A stretch of DNA of 64,000 bases, taken from Nitrospira sp. CR1.1. GTDB taxonomy: Bacteria > Nitrospirota > Nitrospiria > Nitrospirales > Nitrospiraceae. The stretch covers positions 124,001 to 188,000 of the forward strand of contig WIAF01000004.1 in NCBI GenBank assembly GCA_014055465.1. The letters run 5' to 3'. Position 1 is the stretch's first letter. Each line of letters begins with the position of its first letter. A model generated the notes under the pieces. That model worked only from the letters and a program-made list of their open reading frames with translations. It searched no databases and was not told the DNA's origin. Of the stretch, positions 34,270-42,944 are shown in pieces. Position numbers and translations under genes: made by a program.

Positions 34270-35301
34270 ATGGCTACAGCACAACGCGGTTACTACGACA
34301 TCCTCGGCATCCAACGGGACGCCTCTGCCGACGACATCAAGAAGGCATTTCGCAAGCGGGCCCGCGAAATTCATCCCGATCTCCATACCGGCGTGAAAAA
34401 AACGGAAATGGAGAAAAAGTTCAAGGAATTGAACGAAGCGCATGAGGTGTTGTCGGATCCCGACAAACGCAAAAAATACGATCAGTACGGCCAGAACTGG
34501 GAACAGGCCGAAGCCTACGAGAAAGCCCGGCAGCAGGCAGGCGCCCAAACCGGACGAGGCGGCGCAGCCGGGGGATTCAGCGGTGGTGACTTCGGGGATA
34601 TCTTCGAAACCTTCTTCGGCGGACGGGGACGCGGCGGAAACGCCACGGGATTTGCCGTCGATGGAGAAGACCTGGAAACAGATGTGGAGCTCAGCATCCG
34701 CGACGTGGCGACCGGCGTCAGCCGGCGCATCGACCTCACCGAGCGCGTGCCCTGTAAGGCGTGCGGCGGCAGCGCCATCGTGAGAGGCCGCCCCTGCGTC
34801 GTCTGCGGCGGCACCGGCACTCAAACCGAAAAGCGTACGATTGAAGTTCGTATTCCGGCAGGTGTTCAAGACAATACGCGCGTTCGTATCGCAGGCAAAG
34901 GTCAACCGGGAGTGAATGGAGGCCGACCGGGTGATCTGTACCTGCGCGTCCATCTTCAAGCCAACGGCGTCTTCCGGCAGAAGGGGTCCGACATTCACGT
35001 CACCCTCCCGGTCTGGCCATGGGAAGCGGCGCTCGGCGCTGAAGTGATGGCGCCTACGCTGGCGGAACCGGTAAAGGTGAAAATTCCGCCCGGCAGTAAA
35101 GCCGACAGCAAGCTGCGCCTGAAGGGCAAAGGCCTGCCCACTGCCGCCGGGGAGCATGGGGATCTGTTCCTGAAGCTGAAAATCGTCATGCCGACGGACA
35201 TATCCGCCGAAGAGCGGGCGCTCTATGAACAGTTGAGACAGGGCCGCCACAGCGATCCACGAGCCGAGATCCTCGCCGCGTCGAGACGCAGTTCGTCCTG
35301 A
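34270..35301 (+). CDS. DnaJ/CbpA-like co-chaperone with a reduced zinc finger
   Basis: The 343-residue protein has a J domain (YYDILGIQRDASADDIKKAF, with the HPD tripeptide in EIHPDLH) and a Gly/Phe-rich linker GGFSGGDFGDIFETFFGGRG. A short cysteine region has only two CxxCxG motifs (CKACGG, CVVCGGTG) where classical DnaJ has four. Client-binding C-terminal domains follow (VRIPAGVQDNTRVRIAGKG, VTLPVWPWEAALGAEV). It stimulates an Hsp70 partner. The reduced finger puts it between type I DnaJ and type II CbpA. The MarC gene starts 15 bp downstream. Confidence 0.88.
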   Translation: MATAQRGYYDILGIQRDASADDIKKAFRKRAREIHPDLHTGVKKTEMEKKFKELNEAHEVLSDPDKRKKYDQYGQNWEQAEAYEKARQQAGAQTGRGGAAGGFSGGDFGDIFETFFGGRGRGGNATGFAVDGEDLETDVELSIRDVATGVSRRIDLTERVPCKACGGSAIVRGRPCVVCGGTGTQTEKRTIEVRIPAGVQDNTRVRIAGKGQPGVNGGRPGDLYLRVHLQANGVFRQKGSDIHVTLPVWPWEAALGAEVMAPTLAEPVKVKIPPGSKADSKLRLKGKGLPTAAGEHGDLFLKLKIVMPTDISAEERALYEQLRQGRHSDPRAEILAASRRSSS

Positions 35302-35315
35302 TCCGCACGATCCTG

Positions 35316-35978
35316 ATGCCGGCCACTTCTATGACGATGGTCGAATATGCCTTCCTCGCGTTCAGTTCCCTCTTCGTGATCGTCGATCCCATCGCCGTGG
35401 TCCCGGCGTTTCTCGCCATGACCCCTCGCGATTCAGTCGCCCAGCGACTTCGAACCGCGCGGGTCGCTTGTCTCGTGACGGTCGGGATCCTGAGTGGTTT
35501 CGCCCTGTTCGGCCAAACATTGCTCAGTCTGTTGGGCATTTCCTTACCCGCCGTACAAATCGCCGGCGGACTTATTTTGTTATTGGTCTCGCTGGACATG
35601 TTGCGCGCCCAACGGTCCACGGTTCAGGAAACGGCGGCAGAAACCGCCGCCGGCACCAGCAAAGACGATATCGCCATCACCCCGCTCGCCATCCCCATGC
35701 TGGCGGGACCAGCGGCGATCTCAACCGTGATTCTGCTGGAAACGCAGGCCACCACCTGGTTGTTGCGTATAGTATTGTTGGGATGCCTTGTACTGATCGG
35801 ATTGGCGAGTTACAGTATATTAGCGATCGGCGCGCGCAGCGCGAAATGGCTGAATCCCATCGCCGAGAAAATCATCGCTCGCTTGATGGGATTGTTGCTG
35901 GCTGCGTTGGCCGTTCAATTTATGGTGAATGCCCTCACCGGTGACCGGGGTTTGTTACGTGGGCTGACAGGACATTAA
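35316..35978 (+). CDS. MarC family integral membrane protein
   Basis: The 220-residue protein has six predicted helices. FSSLFVIVDPIAVVPAFLAM and ITPLAIPMLAGPAAISTVIL are the two conserved MarC repeats. LMGLLLAALAVQFMVNAL is at the C-terminus. MarC was once linked to multiple antibiotic resistance, but its function is unproven and transport of small metabolites is suspected. The start could be 35316 or the later in-frame ATG at 35331 (MTMVEYAFL). Confidence 0.88.
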   Translation: MPATSMTMVEYAFLAFSSLFVIVDPIAVVPAFLAMTPRDSVAQRLRTARVACLVTVGILSGFALFGQTLLSLLGISLPAVQIAGGLILLLVSLDMLRAQRSTVQETAAETAAGTSKDDIAITPLAIPMLAGPAAISTVILLETQATTWLLRIVLLGCLVLIGLASYSILAIGARSAKWLNPIAEKIIARLMGLLLAALAVQFMVNALTGDRGLLRGLTGH

Positions 35979-36004
35979 TCGCACTTAACTGAAGGAGGAA
36001 CCGA

Positions 36005-36604
36005 ATGACGACGAAACTGTTCACTCTGGCCACCGCGTCTGCCGTTGCCTGCGCGCTGACACTCTCCCCCGCCTGGGCGAATCCCGAAGGCGGATATGGC
36101 GGGCACGGCGGCGGCTACCAGAAAGGCCAGCACGGCATGGGCGCCGCCATGATGGAGATGATGATGCATGGGGGCGCCGGCCACCTCATCCGTCACCTTC
36201 TGAAGCATGAAAAGGAGATCGGGTTGAGCGCCGATCAAGTGACCAAGCTGAAGGAACTGCAGCTGAATCTCGACAAGAACCGGATCAAGATGGAGGCCGA
36301 TATTCAGGTCGCCGAACGGGAAGTGAAGGCGCTGACCGATGACGAAAAGTCCGACATCGGAGCCATCGAAGCGAAGTTGAAGCAGAGCGCCGACGTGCAA
36401 ATCGGACTCCGGGTGCTGTCGGTCAAAACCAGACGGGATGTCCTTGCGCTGCTGACTCCCGAACAGCGCGCCAAGGAACAGGCCGAGCATGAGAAGATGA
36501 TGCAGCAGCACAAGGGCATGGGCCAGGGCGCACCCCATGGAAAGAATCCGCACGGCGGCAACCCTCATGGCGCGAATCCACATGGCGAAGCGAAACCTCA
36601 GTAA
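36005..36604 (+). CDS. Spy/CpxP-like periplasmic protein
   Basis: The 199-residue protein has a signal peptide (TKLFTLATASAVACALTLSP, cleavage after AWA) and a His/Gly/Met-rich segment (GGHGGGYQKGQHGMGAAMM). A helical hairpin holds IGLSADQVTKLKELQ and LLTPEQRAKEQ, the LTxxQ motifs of the Spy/CpxP/ZraP family. The tail is rich in HGxNPHG repeats, likely to bind metal. Such proteins are periplasmic chaperones or metal-stress sensors. AAGGAGG lies upstream. The PepSY gene follows 32 bp downstream, probably in one operon. Confidence 0.82.
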   Translation: MTTKLFTLATASAVACALTLSPAWANPEGGYGGHGGGYQKGQHGMGAAMMEMMMHGGAGHLIRHLLKHEKEIGLSADQVTKLKELQLNLDKNRIKMEADIQVAEREVKALTDDEKSDIGAIEAKLKQSADVQIGLRVLSVKTRRDVLALLTPEQRAKEQAEHEKMMQQHKGMGQGAPHGKNPHGGNPHGANPHGEAKPQ

Positions 36605-36636
36605 TCCGTTCACCTGAACTGAATCGGAGGTCACAG

Positions 36637-37005
36637 ATGATCAAGCACCTGGCAGTTCCAGCCCTCATGGTTGCGGCCCTGTGTCTCATGACGACTCCCG
36701 CGTGGAGTGACAAGGGCCACAAGGGCAAGGACGAGACATGCGATGTCGCGGACCTGGTGAAGGACGCCAAAGTCACCATCGACCAGGCGATCAAAACTGC
36801 GTTGGAGGCGGCGCCGGGCACGGCAGTCGAAGCTGAACTCGAAAAGAAGCACGACAAGACGGTCTGGGAAGTTGAAGTGCTCGGAGCCGACGGCGCGATG
36901 ACGGAAGTGCATATCGACGCAGCCACAGGCGCCGTTATCGACAAGGAAGCGAAGCACGAGAAACACGACAAGAAAGAAAAGCACGACAAGAAGGACAAGC
37001 ATTAA
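36637..37005 (+). CDS. PepSY-domain periplasmic protein with His/Lys tail
   Basis: The 122-residue protein has a signal peptide (KHLAVPALMVAALCLMTTPA) and a PepSY domain (VTIDQAIKTALEAAPGTAVE, TVWEVEVLGADGAMTEVHID, AATGAVID). The C-terminal tail is made of repeats of the KHDKKEKHDKKDKH kind that could bind divalent metals. PepSY domains inhibit or modulate partners in the periplasm, including proteases and two-component sensors. Position next to the Spy-like gene suggests a common envelope-stress or metal-handling role. Confidence 0.82.
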   Translation: MIKHLAVPALMVAALCLMTTPAWSDKGHKGKDETCDVADLVKDAKVTIDQAIKTALEAAPGTAVEAELEKKHDKTVWEVEVLGADGAMTEVHIDAATGAVIDKEAKHEKHDKKEKHDKKDKH

Positions 37006-37234
37006 TACTCCTTGCGGCAGGGTCGCATCCTCGGGTGCCTCCCTGCCGCGCGTTCGGTACCGCCTCCCCGTTCATCCCCCCTTCAGCGCTCCAGCATTGC
37101 CAGTGTCCCTGCCAGGCCTGACCATCATGTACGCGGATTGACCCCCCACGCCCATCTATGCGAAAGTTTGCGATCAATCTCGACACGTCTCGCATTGAAC
37201 GGTGGTGTCCCGTCCCGTAACTGAAGGAGTTTCC

Positions 37235-38908
37235 ATGACGATCGACCCTCGGCACAAAAGTCATAACCTGCTCGACGGACCGGGCCGCGCGCCGGCCCGC
37301 GCCATGCTGAAAGCCGTCGGATTTACCGATGCCGACCTCGAACGCCCCTTGATCGGCGTCGCCAACACCTGGATAGAAGTCATGCCCTGCAACTTTCACC
37401 TGCGCCGGTTATCGGAGCGGGTCAAGGCAGGCATCCGCGCGGCTGGCGGCACCCCGATCGAATACAACACCATTGCGGTCTCAGACGGCATCTCCATGGG
37501 CACCGAGGGCATGAAGGCGTCGCTCATCAGTCGTGAGGTGATCGCCGATTCCATCGAGCTCGTCGCACGCGGGCATCTCTTCGACGGCGTCGTTGCCTTA
37601 TCGGGATGTGACAAGACCATTCCCGGCACGGTCATGGCGCTCTGCCGGCTGAACGTCCCCTCGCTCATGATTTACGGCGGCTCCATCATGCCGGGACACT
37701 TTCAAGGACATGATGTCACCATTCAAGACGTCTTCGAGGCAGTCGGCAAGCACGCGTCCGGCAAGATGACGAATGCCGAGTTGAAAGACTTGGAAGATCA
37801 TGCCTGTCCGGGACCCGGCGCCTGCGGCGGCCAGTTCACCGCCAATACCATGGCCATTGCGTTCGAATTCCTCGGTATCTCGCCGATGGGACGCAACGGG
37901 GTTCCGGCCATGGATGCGCGCAAGGACGATGTGGCCTTCGAATGCGGCAAATTGGTCATGGACCTGCTCAAGAAAGACATTCGCCCCAAACAGATCATCA
38001 CTCGCCGCTCAATCGAAAATGCCATCGCCGCCGTCGCGACGACCGGCGGCTCGACCAATGCCGTCCTGCATCTGCTGGCGGTGGCCCGTGAGATGGGTGT
38101 GCGTCTCACCATCGACGATTTCGACAAGATCAACCGGAAGGTGCCGCTGCTGGCCGATCTGAAGCCGGGCGGTCACTTCACGGCGGCGGATCTCTATGCG
38201 GCCGGGGGAACGACCCTCGTGGCGAAACGCTTGATCGATGCAAAGATCCTGCATCCGGACCAGATTACCGTCACCGGACGGACGATCGGCGAAGAGGCCA
38301 AGGCCGCCGTCGAGAAAGCGGATCAGCAGGTGTTGCGCCCGCTGTCCAAGCCGATCAAACCGACCGGCGGCCTGGTCATTCTCAAAGGCAACCTGGCCCC
38401 GGAGGGGTGCGTCGTGAAAGTCGCCGGCCATTCTATCCTGCATTTCAGCGGGCCGGCCAAGGTGTACGAGCGCGAGGAAGATGCTTTCAAGGCCGTGCAG
38501 GCCGGAAAGATCACAGCCGGCGATGTCGTCGTCATTCGATACGAGGGACCGTCCGGCGGGCCGGGCATGCGGGAAATGCTCGGCGTAACAGCCGCCATCG
38601 TCGGCGCAGGACTCGGCGATTCCGTCGCGCTGCTCACCGACGGGCGATTCTCCGGCGCGACACACGGCCTGATGGCAGGACATGTCGCCCCTGAAGCCAT
38701 CAAGGGCGGCCCGATCGCCGCCGTGAAGACCGGGGATGTCATCACCTTCGACATTGTGAAACGGCGGTTGGACGTCAACGTGACCCAGAAAGACATGGCC
38801 GCTCGTCTGAAGAAAGTCAAACACCCGGCGCCCCGTTATCTCTCCGGGGTGATGGGGAAATACGCCCGCCACGTCTCCTCCGCTTCCGAAGGGGCGGTGA
38901 CCAGCTAG
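37235..38908 (+). CDS. ilvD: Dihydroxy-acid dehydratase
   Basis: The 557-residue enzyme catalyses the dehydration step of valine, isoleucine and pantothenate synthesis. The ATG at 37235 ([20 protein letters not shown]) follows AAGGAG by 6 bp. Fe-S cluster cysteines are in [13 protein letters not shown] and [15 protein letters not shown], with a third in the N-terminal VMPCNFHL. The Mg site and active Ser lie in [16 protein letters not shown] and [11 protein letters not shown]. It is a single gene, and palindromic element F starts on the base after its TAG stop. Confidence 0.96.
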   Translation: MTIDPRHKSHNLLDGPGRAPARAMLKAVGFTDADLERPLIGVANTWIEVMPCNFHLRRLSERVKAGIRAAGGTPIEYNTIAVSDGISMGTEGMKASLISREVIADSIELVARGHLFDGVVALSGCDKTIPGTVMALCRLNVPSLMIYGGSIMPGHFQGHDVTIQDVFEAVGKHASGKMTNAELKDLEDHACPGPGACGGQFTANTMAIAFEFLGISPMGRNGVPAMDARKDDVAFECGKLVMDLLKKDIRPKQIITRRSIENAIAAVATTGGSTNAVLHLLAVAREMGVRLTIDDFDKINRKVPLLADLKPGGHFTAADLYAAGGTTLVAKRLIDAKILHPDQITVTGRTIGEEAKAAVEKADQQVLRPLSKPIKPTGGLVILKGNLAPEGCVVKVAGHSILHFSGPAKVYEREEDAFKAVQAGKITAGDVVVIRYEGPSGGPGMREMLGVTAAIVGAGLGDSVALLTDGRFSGATHGLMAGHVAPEAIKGGPIAAVKTGDVITFDIVKRRLDVNVTQKDMAARLKKVKHPAPRYLSGVMGKYARHVSSASEGAVTS

Positions 38909-39031
38909 CAGGATGCGGACAAAGTCCGCCAGCGGCGTTCTCGCGTCGTTCAGAAGCTCACCGTACCAAATGAGTACGACTCGCTTCTTCACTCGCTGCG
39001 GTCTCGCTGGACGGCCTTTCTGCGCATCCTG
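38909..39031. repeat. Palindromic element, copy F
   Basis: It is a 123-bp element starting CAGGATGCGGACAAAGTCC at the first base after the ilvD stop and ending GGCCTTTCTGCGCATCCTG. Inner arms CCAGCGGCGTTCTCGC and CACTCGCTGCGGTCTCGCTGG flank ACCGTACCAAATGAGTACGA. It aligns end to end with the reverse complement of the core of copy E at about 80 percent or more by eye. Confidence 0.9.
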
Positions 39032-39076
39032 CGGTGATTGTGGCACCAACAAGACATGCGAGCGAAGGGCGACGTC

Positions 39077-40018
39077 ATGCAACGCAACGAGGTCTTTCGT
39101 AATTTGCTAGCCATGGCAATTCGGTCTCGATGGAGTCTCGCGGCGGCGCTGTGCGCCGCCGTTTGTCTCTTCGGGCCTGGCCCTGGCGCTGCAACTGATT
39201 CCCACCAGGCCCTGTGCGAAGACTGGCAGAGCCGGCACCCCGAATGGATCTGGTGCGATGATTTCGAGATCGACCGTTTAAGCCATTACTTCGAGTACGA
39301 CATCCGGCATGGCCGCTTCGTCCGCGAAGACGGGGCAGGCGTCGGGGCCTCCATCGGCATGCGCGCGGAATACCTTCCCGGCGATCCGCATGGAGGTTCG
39401 CTCCATCTGGCCTTCGGAAAGACTCCAAGCGGCTACATGAGGCCGGTCGATGCGGGGACGGCTCAATACCGCGACATCTACTGGCGATTCGACCTGCGGC
39501 TGCAACCGGGCTGGACCGGTGGCGGAGCCGATAAGTTAACCAGGGCCACCATTCTCTCCAGCGACCGATTTGCTCAGGCGGCAATCGGCCATTTGTGGAG
39601 CGGGGCCCGTCCGGACTCGGATCCCGACCGCCTCTACATCGATCCCGCATCCGGCACCGACGAATCAGGCGCATTGCGCACGACCACTTATAACGATTTC
39701 TCGCGCCTGCGATGGCTCGGCGCCGCCGGCGGCCGGACTGCGCTGTTCAACCCTGCCAACATCGGGAAATGGTTTTGTCTCGAAGTACACATGAAATTGA
39801 ACAGTCGCGATGCGGAAGACGGCGTCCTGGAATATTGGATCGATGATCAGTTGGAAGCGCAACGGACCGGCGTGAATTGGATCGGCCGCTATCATGAATA
39901 TGGCATCAATGCCGTGTACCTGGAACAATATTGGACCTCTGTTCCATTGAGCAAAGTTCAACAGCGCTATTTCGACAACTTCGTGGTCTCCACCGCCAGG
40001 ATCGGCTGTGCCCGATAA
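39077..40018 (+). CDS. Secreted protein with a lyase/lectin-like beta-sandwich fold
   Basis: The 313-residue product starts MQRNEVFRNLLAM, preceded by AAGGG, with a signal peptide MAIRSRWSLAAALCAAVCLF; 39113 is an alternative start. The mature part has WIWCDDFEIDRLSHYFEY, YRDIYWRFDLRLQPGW, IGKWFCLEVHMKLNSRD, GVLEYWIDDQLEAQRTG and YFDNFVVSTARIGC. This pattern of beta strands resembles concanavalin-like polysaccharide lyases (heparin lyase I, families 14/20). No catalytic residues can be assigned. It may bind or cleave an extracellular polysaccharide. Confidence 0.65.
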   Translation: MQRNEVFRNLLAMAIRSRWSLAAALCAAVCLFGPGPGAATDSHQALCEDWQSRHPEWIWCDDFEIDRLSHYFEYDIRHGRFVREDGAGVGASIGMRAEYLPGDPHGGSLHLAFGKTPSGYMRPVDAGTAQYRDIYWRFDLRLQPGWTGGGADKLTRATILSSDRFAQAAIGHLWSGARPDSDPDRLYIDPASGTDESGALRTTTYNDFSRLRWLGAAGGRTALFNPANIGKWFCLEVHMKLNSRDAEDGVLEYWIDDQLEAQRTGVNWIGRYHEYGINAVYLEQYWTSVPLSKVQQRYFDNFVVSTARIGCAR

Positions 40019-40059
40019 CGGGCGAATCCGGCAGCAGGTCCGGCCGGTAACCGGAAAAA

Positions 40060-40090
40060 GTTAACCGTTTCTTGATCTGCCGTGACACCC
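40060..40090 (+). promoter_or_regulatory. Candidate operator/promoter motif upstream of ppk1
   Basis: GTTAACCGTTTCTTGATCTG followed by CCGTGACACCC shows blocks at about 11-bp spacing. A TAGACT -10-like hexamer starts at 40099, about 12 bp downstream of the motif core. A closely similar motif lies at 42299-42329. The periodicity resembles PhoB/PhoP boxes, which would suit a polyphosphate kinase gene, but this is inference. Confidence 0.4.
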
Positions 40091-40119
40091 GGCTGGTGTA
40101 GACTGCCCACCCATTACGT

Positions 40120-42258
40120 ATGGCATTACGGTCGACAGTTTCAGACAGCCAACCCCAGGCGCCGACACCTAAGGCTGCTCCCGGACGCCCGGTCACGAGC
40201 GATCTCTCCCGTCCCGAATGGTTCATCAATCGTGAGCTGAGTCTCCTGGAATTCAACCGCCGCGTGCTTGATCTGGCCAAAGACCAGAAAGTTCCCCTGC
40301 TGGAACGATTAAAATACCTCTGCATCGTCAGTTCCAACCTCGATGAATTTTTCGAGGTTCGAGTCGCCGGGCTTAAAGAACAGGTCACGCATGGAGTGGA
40401 GCAGCGGGGAGCCGACGGTCTGACGCCGTCGGAGCTCCTGGCCCGCATCGCCGTACTCACCCACCAACTGGTGCAGGAACAGTACGTCGTGCTAAACCAG
40501 TCGCTCATTCCGAAACTCGCCGACGAACGGATCCGCTTTCTAAAACGGGCCGACTGGATGCCGTCGCACATTCGCTGGATGCGCCGGTTCTTTTCGCGCG
40601 AGTTGCTCCCGTTGCTGAGTCCGGTCGGGCTGGACCCCGCGCATCCTTTTCCGAAACTGCTCAATAAGAGTCTGAACTTTCTCGTGACCCTGGAAGGGAC
40701 CGATGCGTTCGGGCGCCCCAATGGGACGGCCATCGTACAAGTTCCGAGGTCGCTGCCGCGCGTGATTCAACTCCCCGTTCGCAATGCAGCCTGGCCGCAC
40801 GATTTTGCGTTCCTGTCGTCGGTGATTCATGCCTTTGTGCATCAACTGTTTCCCGGCATGCATGTCACCGGCTGCTACCAATTCCGCGTGACGCGAAACA
40901 GCAATCTGTTCGTCGACGAAGAAGACGTGGACGACCTTCGCCGGGCCCTCGAGGGGCAGTTGCCGGATCGCCGCTTCGGCGATGAGGTGCGACTGGAAGT
41001 GGCGGACAATTGCCCCCCGGACCTGGTCTATTTTCTCCGCGAGCAATTCCATCTCGATGCGCGTGATATTTATCAATGCCACGGTCCAGTCAACCTGCAC
41101 CGGCTCATGGCCGTGCCCGACCTGGTCGATCGACCGGATCTGAAGTTTCAGCCATTCACGCCCGGCGTTCCCGCGACTCCGGTGCCGAGCGAGGATTGGT
41201 TCGATGCCATCCGGCAGAACGACATCCTCTTGCATCATCCGTATCAATCATTCGCTCCGGTCACCGAGTTTCTTCGCCAGGCGGCCACCGATCCCCACGT
41301 GCTCACGATCAAGCAAACGTTGTATCGAACCGGGGCCGATTCTGCCATCGTGCAATCCCTCGTGGATGCCGCGCGCGGCGGAAAAGAAGTCACGGTGGTG
41401 ATCGAATTGCGAGCCCGCTTCGACGAAGAAGCCAATATCGAGCTGGCGCATGATTTGGAGGAAGCCGGAGCCCATGTGGTGTATGGCGTGGTGGGACTCA
41501 AGACGCATGCGAAGATGAGTCTCGTGCTTCGGCGCGAAGGCCGGCTTCTGCGCAGCTATACCCATCTCGGCACCGGCAACTATCACGCCCGCAATGCCCG
41601 GCTGTATACGGATTTCGGATTGCTCACCTGCGATGCGGCGATTGGTCGGGATGTGCGAACGGTGTTTCAACAACTCACCTCGCTGGGGCAACCGGGTCGA
41701 CTCAAACATCTGCTCCAATCGCCGTTCACCTTGCATACGACATTGCTGAAATGGATCGCGCGAGAAACCGACCGCGCCAGGAAAGGCAAACCGGCACACA
41801 TCATCGCCAAGATGAATGCGCTTCTGGAGCCGCAGATTATTCGCGCGCTCTACAAGGCCTCTCAAGCCGGCGTCAAAATCGATTTGATCGTCCGTGGACC
41901 TTGCGCCCTGCGACCCGGGATCGCCGGCCTCTCAGAACATATTCGCGTACGTTCGATCATCGGACGCTTTCTCGAGCACAGCCGGATTTTCTATTTCCTC
42001 AACGACGGCGATGACAGAGTGTTTCTCTCCAGCGCAGACTGGATGGATCGCAATTTTTTCCGGCGGATCGAAGTCGCGTTTCCAGTCTTGGATCCGATAC
42101 TTCGCCACCGGATCATCGAGGAAGGTCTCCGTCCCTACCTGGAAGACAATACCCACGCCTGGATTCTCCATCGAGACGGAACCTACAAGCGACAAACGCC
42201 CGGCCGAAGAGCGGCGCGGTCAGCGCAACAATGGTTGATGAACCGACTCGTCACCTAA
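40120..42258 (+). CDS. ppk1: Polyphosphate kinase 1
   Basis: The 712-residue enzyme polymerises the gamma-phosphate of ATP into polyphosphate. The N-terminal domain (FINRELSLLEFNRRVLDLAK, CIVSSNLDEFFEVRVAG), the head domain and the two phospholipase-D-like C domains are complete. The phosphorylated His is expected in GLKTHAKMSL, with the second His in YTHLGTGNYHARNARLYTDF. The ATP-site Arg/Glu residues are in VVIELRARFDEEANIE. The length is normal for PPK1. No ppx is adjacent. A Pho-box-like motif lies upstream. Confidence 0.95.
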   Translation: MALRSTVSDSQPQAPTPKAAPGRPVTSDLSRPEWFINRELSLLEFNRRVLDLAKDQKVPLLERLKYLCIVSSNLDEFFEVRVAGLKEQVTHGVEQRGADGLTPSELLARIAVLTHQLVQEQYVVLNQSLIPKLADERIRFLKRADWMPSHIRWMRRFFSRELLPLLSPVGLDPAHPFPKLLNKSLNFLVTLEGTDAFGRPNGTAIVQVPRSLPRVIQLPVRNAAWPHDFAFLSSVIHAFVHQLFPGMHVTGCYQFRVTRNSNLFVDEEDVDDLRRALEGQLPDRRFGDEVRLEVADNCPPDLVYFLREQFHLDARDIYQCHGPVNLHRLMAVPDLVDRPDLKFQPFTPGVPATPVPSEDWFDAIRQNDILLHHPYQSFAPVTEFLRQAATDPHVLTIKQTLYRTGADSAIVQSLVDAARGGKEVTVVIELRARFDEEANIELAHDLEEAGAHVVYGVVGLKTHAKMSLVLRREGRLLRSYTHLGTGNYHARNARLYTDFGLLTCDAAIGRDVRTVFQQLTSLGQPGRLKHLLQSPFTLHTTLLKWIARETDRARKGKPAHIIAKMNALLEPQIIRALYKASQAGVKIDLIVRGPCALRPGIAGLSEHIRVRSIIGRFLEHSRIFYFLNDGDDRVFLSSADWMDRNFFRRIEVAFPVLDPILRHRIIEEGLRPYLEDNTHAWILHRDGTYKRQTPGRRAARSAQQWLMNRLVT

Positions 42259-42298
42259 CGCTTCCATCAACGACCAGAGTCTTTTTCCTCCGCACGTT

Positions 42299-42329
42299 GT
42301 AACCCCTTCTTAACCTGTCCGTGATCCGC
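42299..42329 (+). promoter_or_regulatory. Second copy of the ppk1-type operator motif
   Basis: GTAACCCCTTCTTAACCTGT followed by CCGTGATCCGC matches the motif upstream of ppk1 (shared TAACC, TTCTT, CTG and CCGTGA blocks in the same order and nearly the same spacing). It precedes the small gene at 42390, with a TAGCCT hexamer at 42347. Confidence 0.4.
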
Positions 42330-42389
42330 TTGTCGTGTTCACGCGGTAGCCTGTGGCCGCAACAGTCACTTTACCGATGGGAGGGGGGC

Positions 42390-42620
42390 ATGGGCGTCGC
42401 GCATGTCGTTCGATCACGATCACGTCACCAGGCGTTCCGATCCATTCGCCGGCAATTGCTTCACGAACAGCGCAACTTATTGCGGCAAGCTGCGGACTGG
42501 ACACCAGCGGCAACGCAATCGGAACTTCACGCCGATGTCCTCGACACCGCCACGTGCGAACGCGACCTGGCGCTCGACGAGCTCGTGAGACATCGCGCCC
42601 TGTTGCGTACGGGGGCCTAA
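42390..42620 (+). CDS. Small coiled-coil protein, DksA-helix-like
   Basis: The 76-residue product starts at an ATG right after GGGAGGGGGGC. It is Arg/Leu-rich and helical: RSIRRQLLHEQRNLLRQAA, then ELHADVLDTATCERDLALDE and LVRHRALLRTGA. The arrangement of two charged helices separated by a short acidic loop resembles the coiled coil of DksA/TraR proteins, but the zinc finger is absent. The function is unknown. The motif at 42299 suggests co-regulation with ppk1. Confidence 0.6.
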   Translation: MGVAHVVRSRSRHQAFRSIRRQLLHEQRNLLRQAADWTPAATQSELHADVLDTATCERDLALDELVRHRALLRTGA

Positions 42621-42944
42621 TCGCTTCGTGGGATGGGAGTTGAGCTGCGCCCACCTCTCCGCACCTCCTCTCCCGGGCTGTCCCCCTCTTCTGAGCCGGA
42701 GCGGGACAGCTCCCCTTATCTATCGTGACTGTGCATCATTGGTGACGGAGCGAGAAAATAGAGGGCGCTCGGTTCCAGCTCATGCCGGGACGACGATTAG
42801 AAAGATTCGAGGCATGAGGAGGAACGCTGACAGGAGGACAGATGCCGATTTCTGTACCTCCCGCCATGCAGCGCGCACAGCGGTTGGCACCGGACACTCC
42901 CGCGCAGCCTTTACAGGTCAGACGGCGGCCCTGGTGAACCCATC
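42621..42944. other. Intergenic stretch without visible genes
   Basis: There are 324 bases between two small convergent genes. No ribosome-binding site, attC-like site or RNA gene was seen. It probably holds the 3' ends of both transcripts. Confidence 0.5.

Noticed and set aside
38009-39082. Minus-strand frame over the ilvD end and the following repeat
   Set aside because: Its start region is a translation of palindromic element F, and the rest is antisense to ilvD. Similar peptide strings at 33.6 kb reflect the repeat, not homologous proteins.
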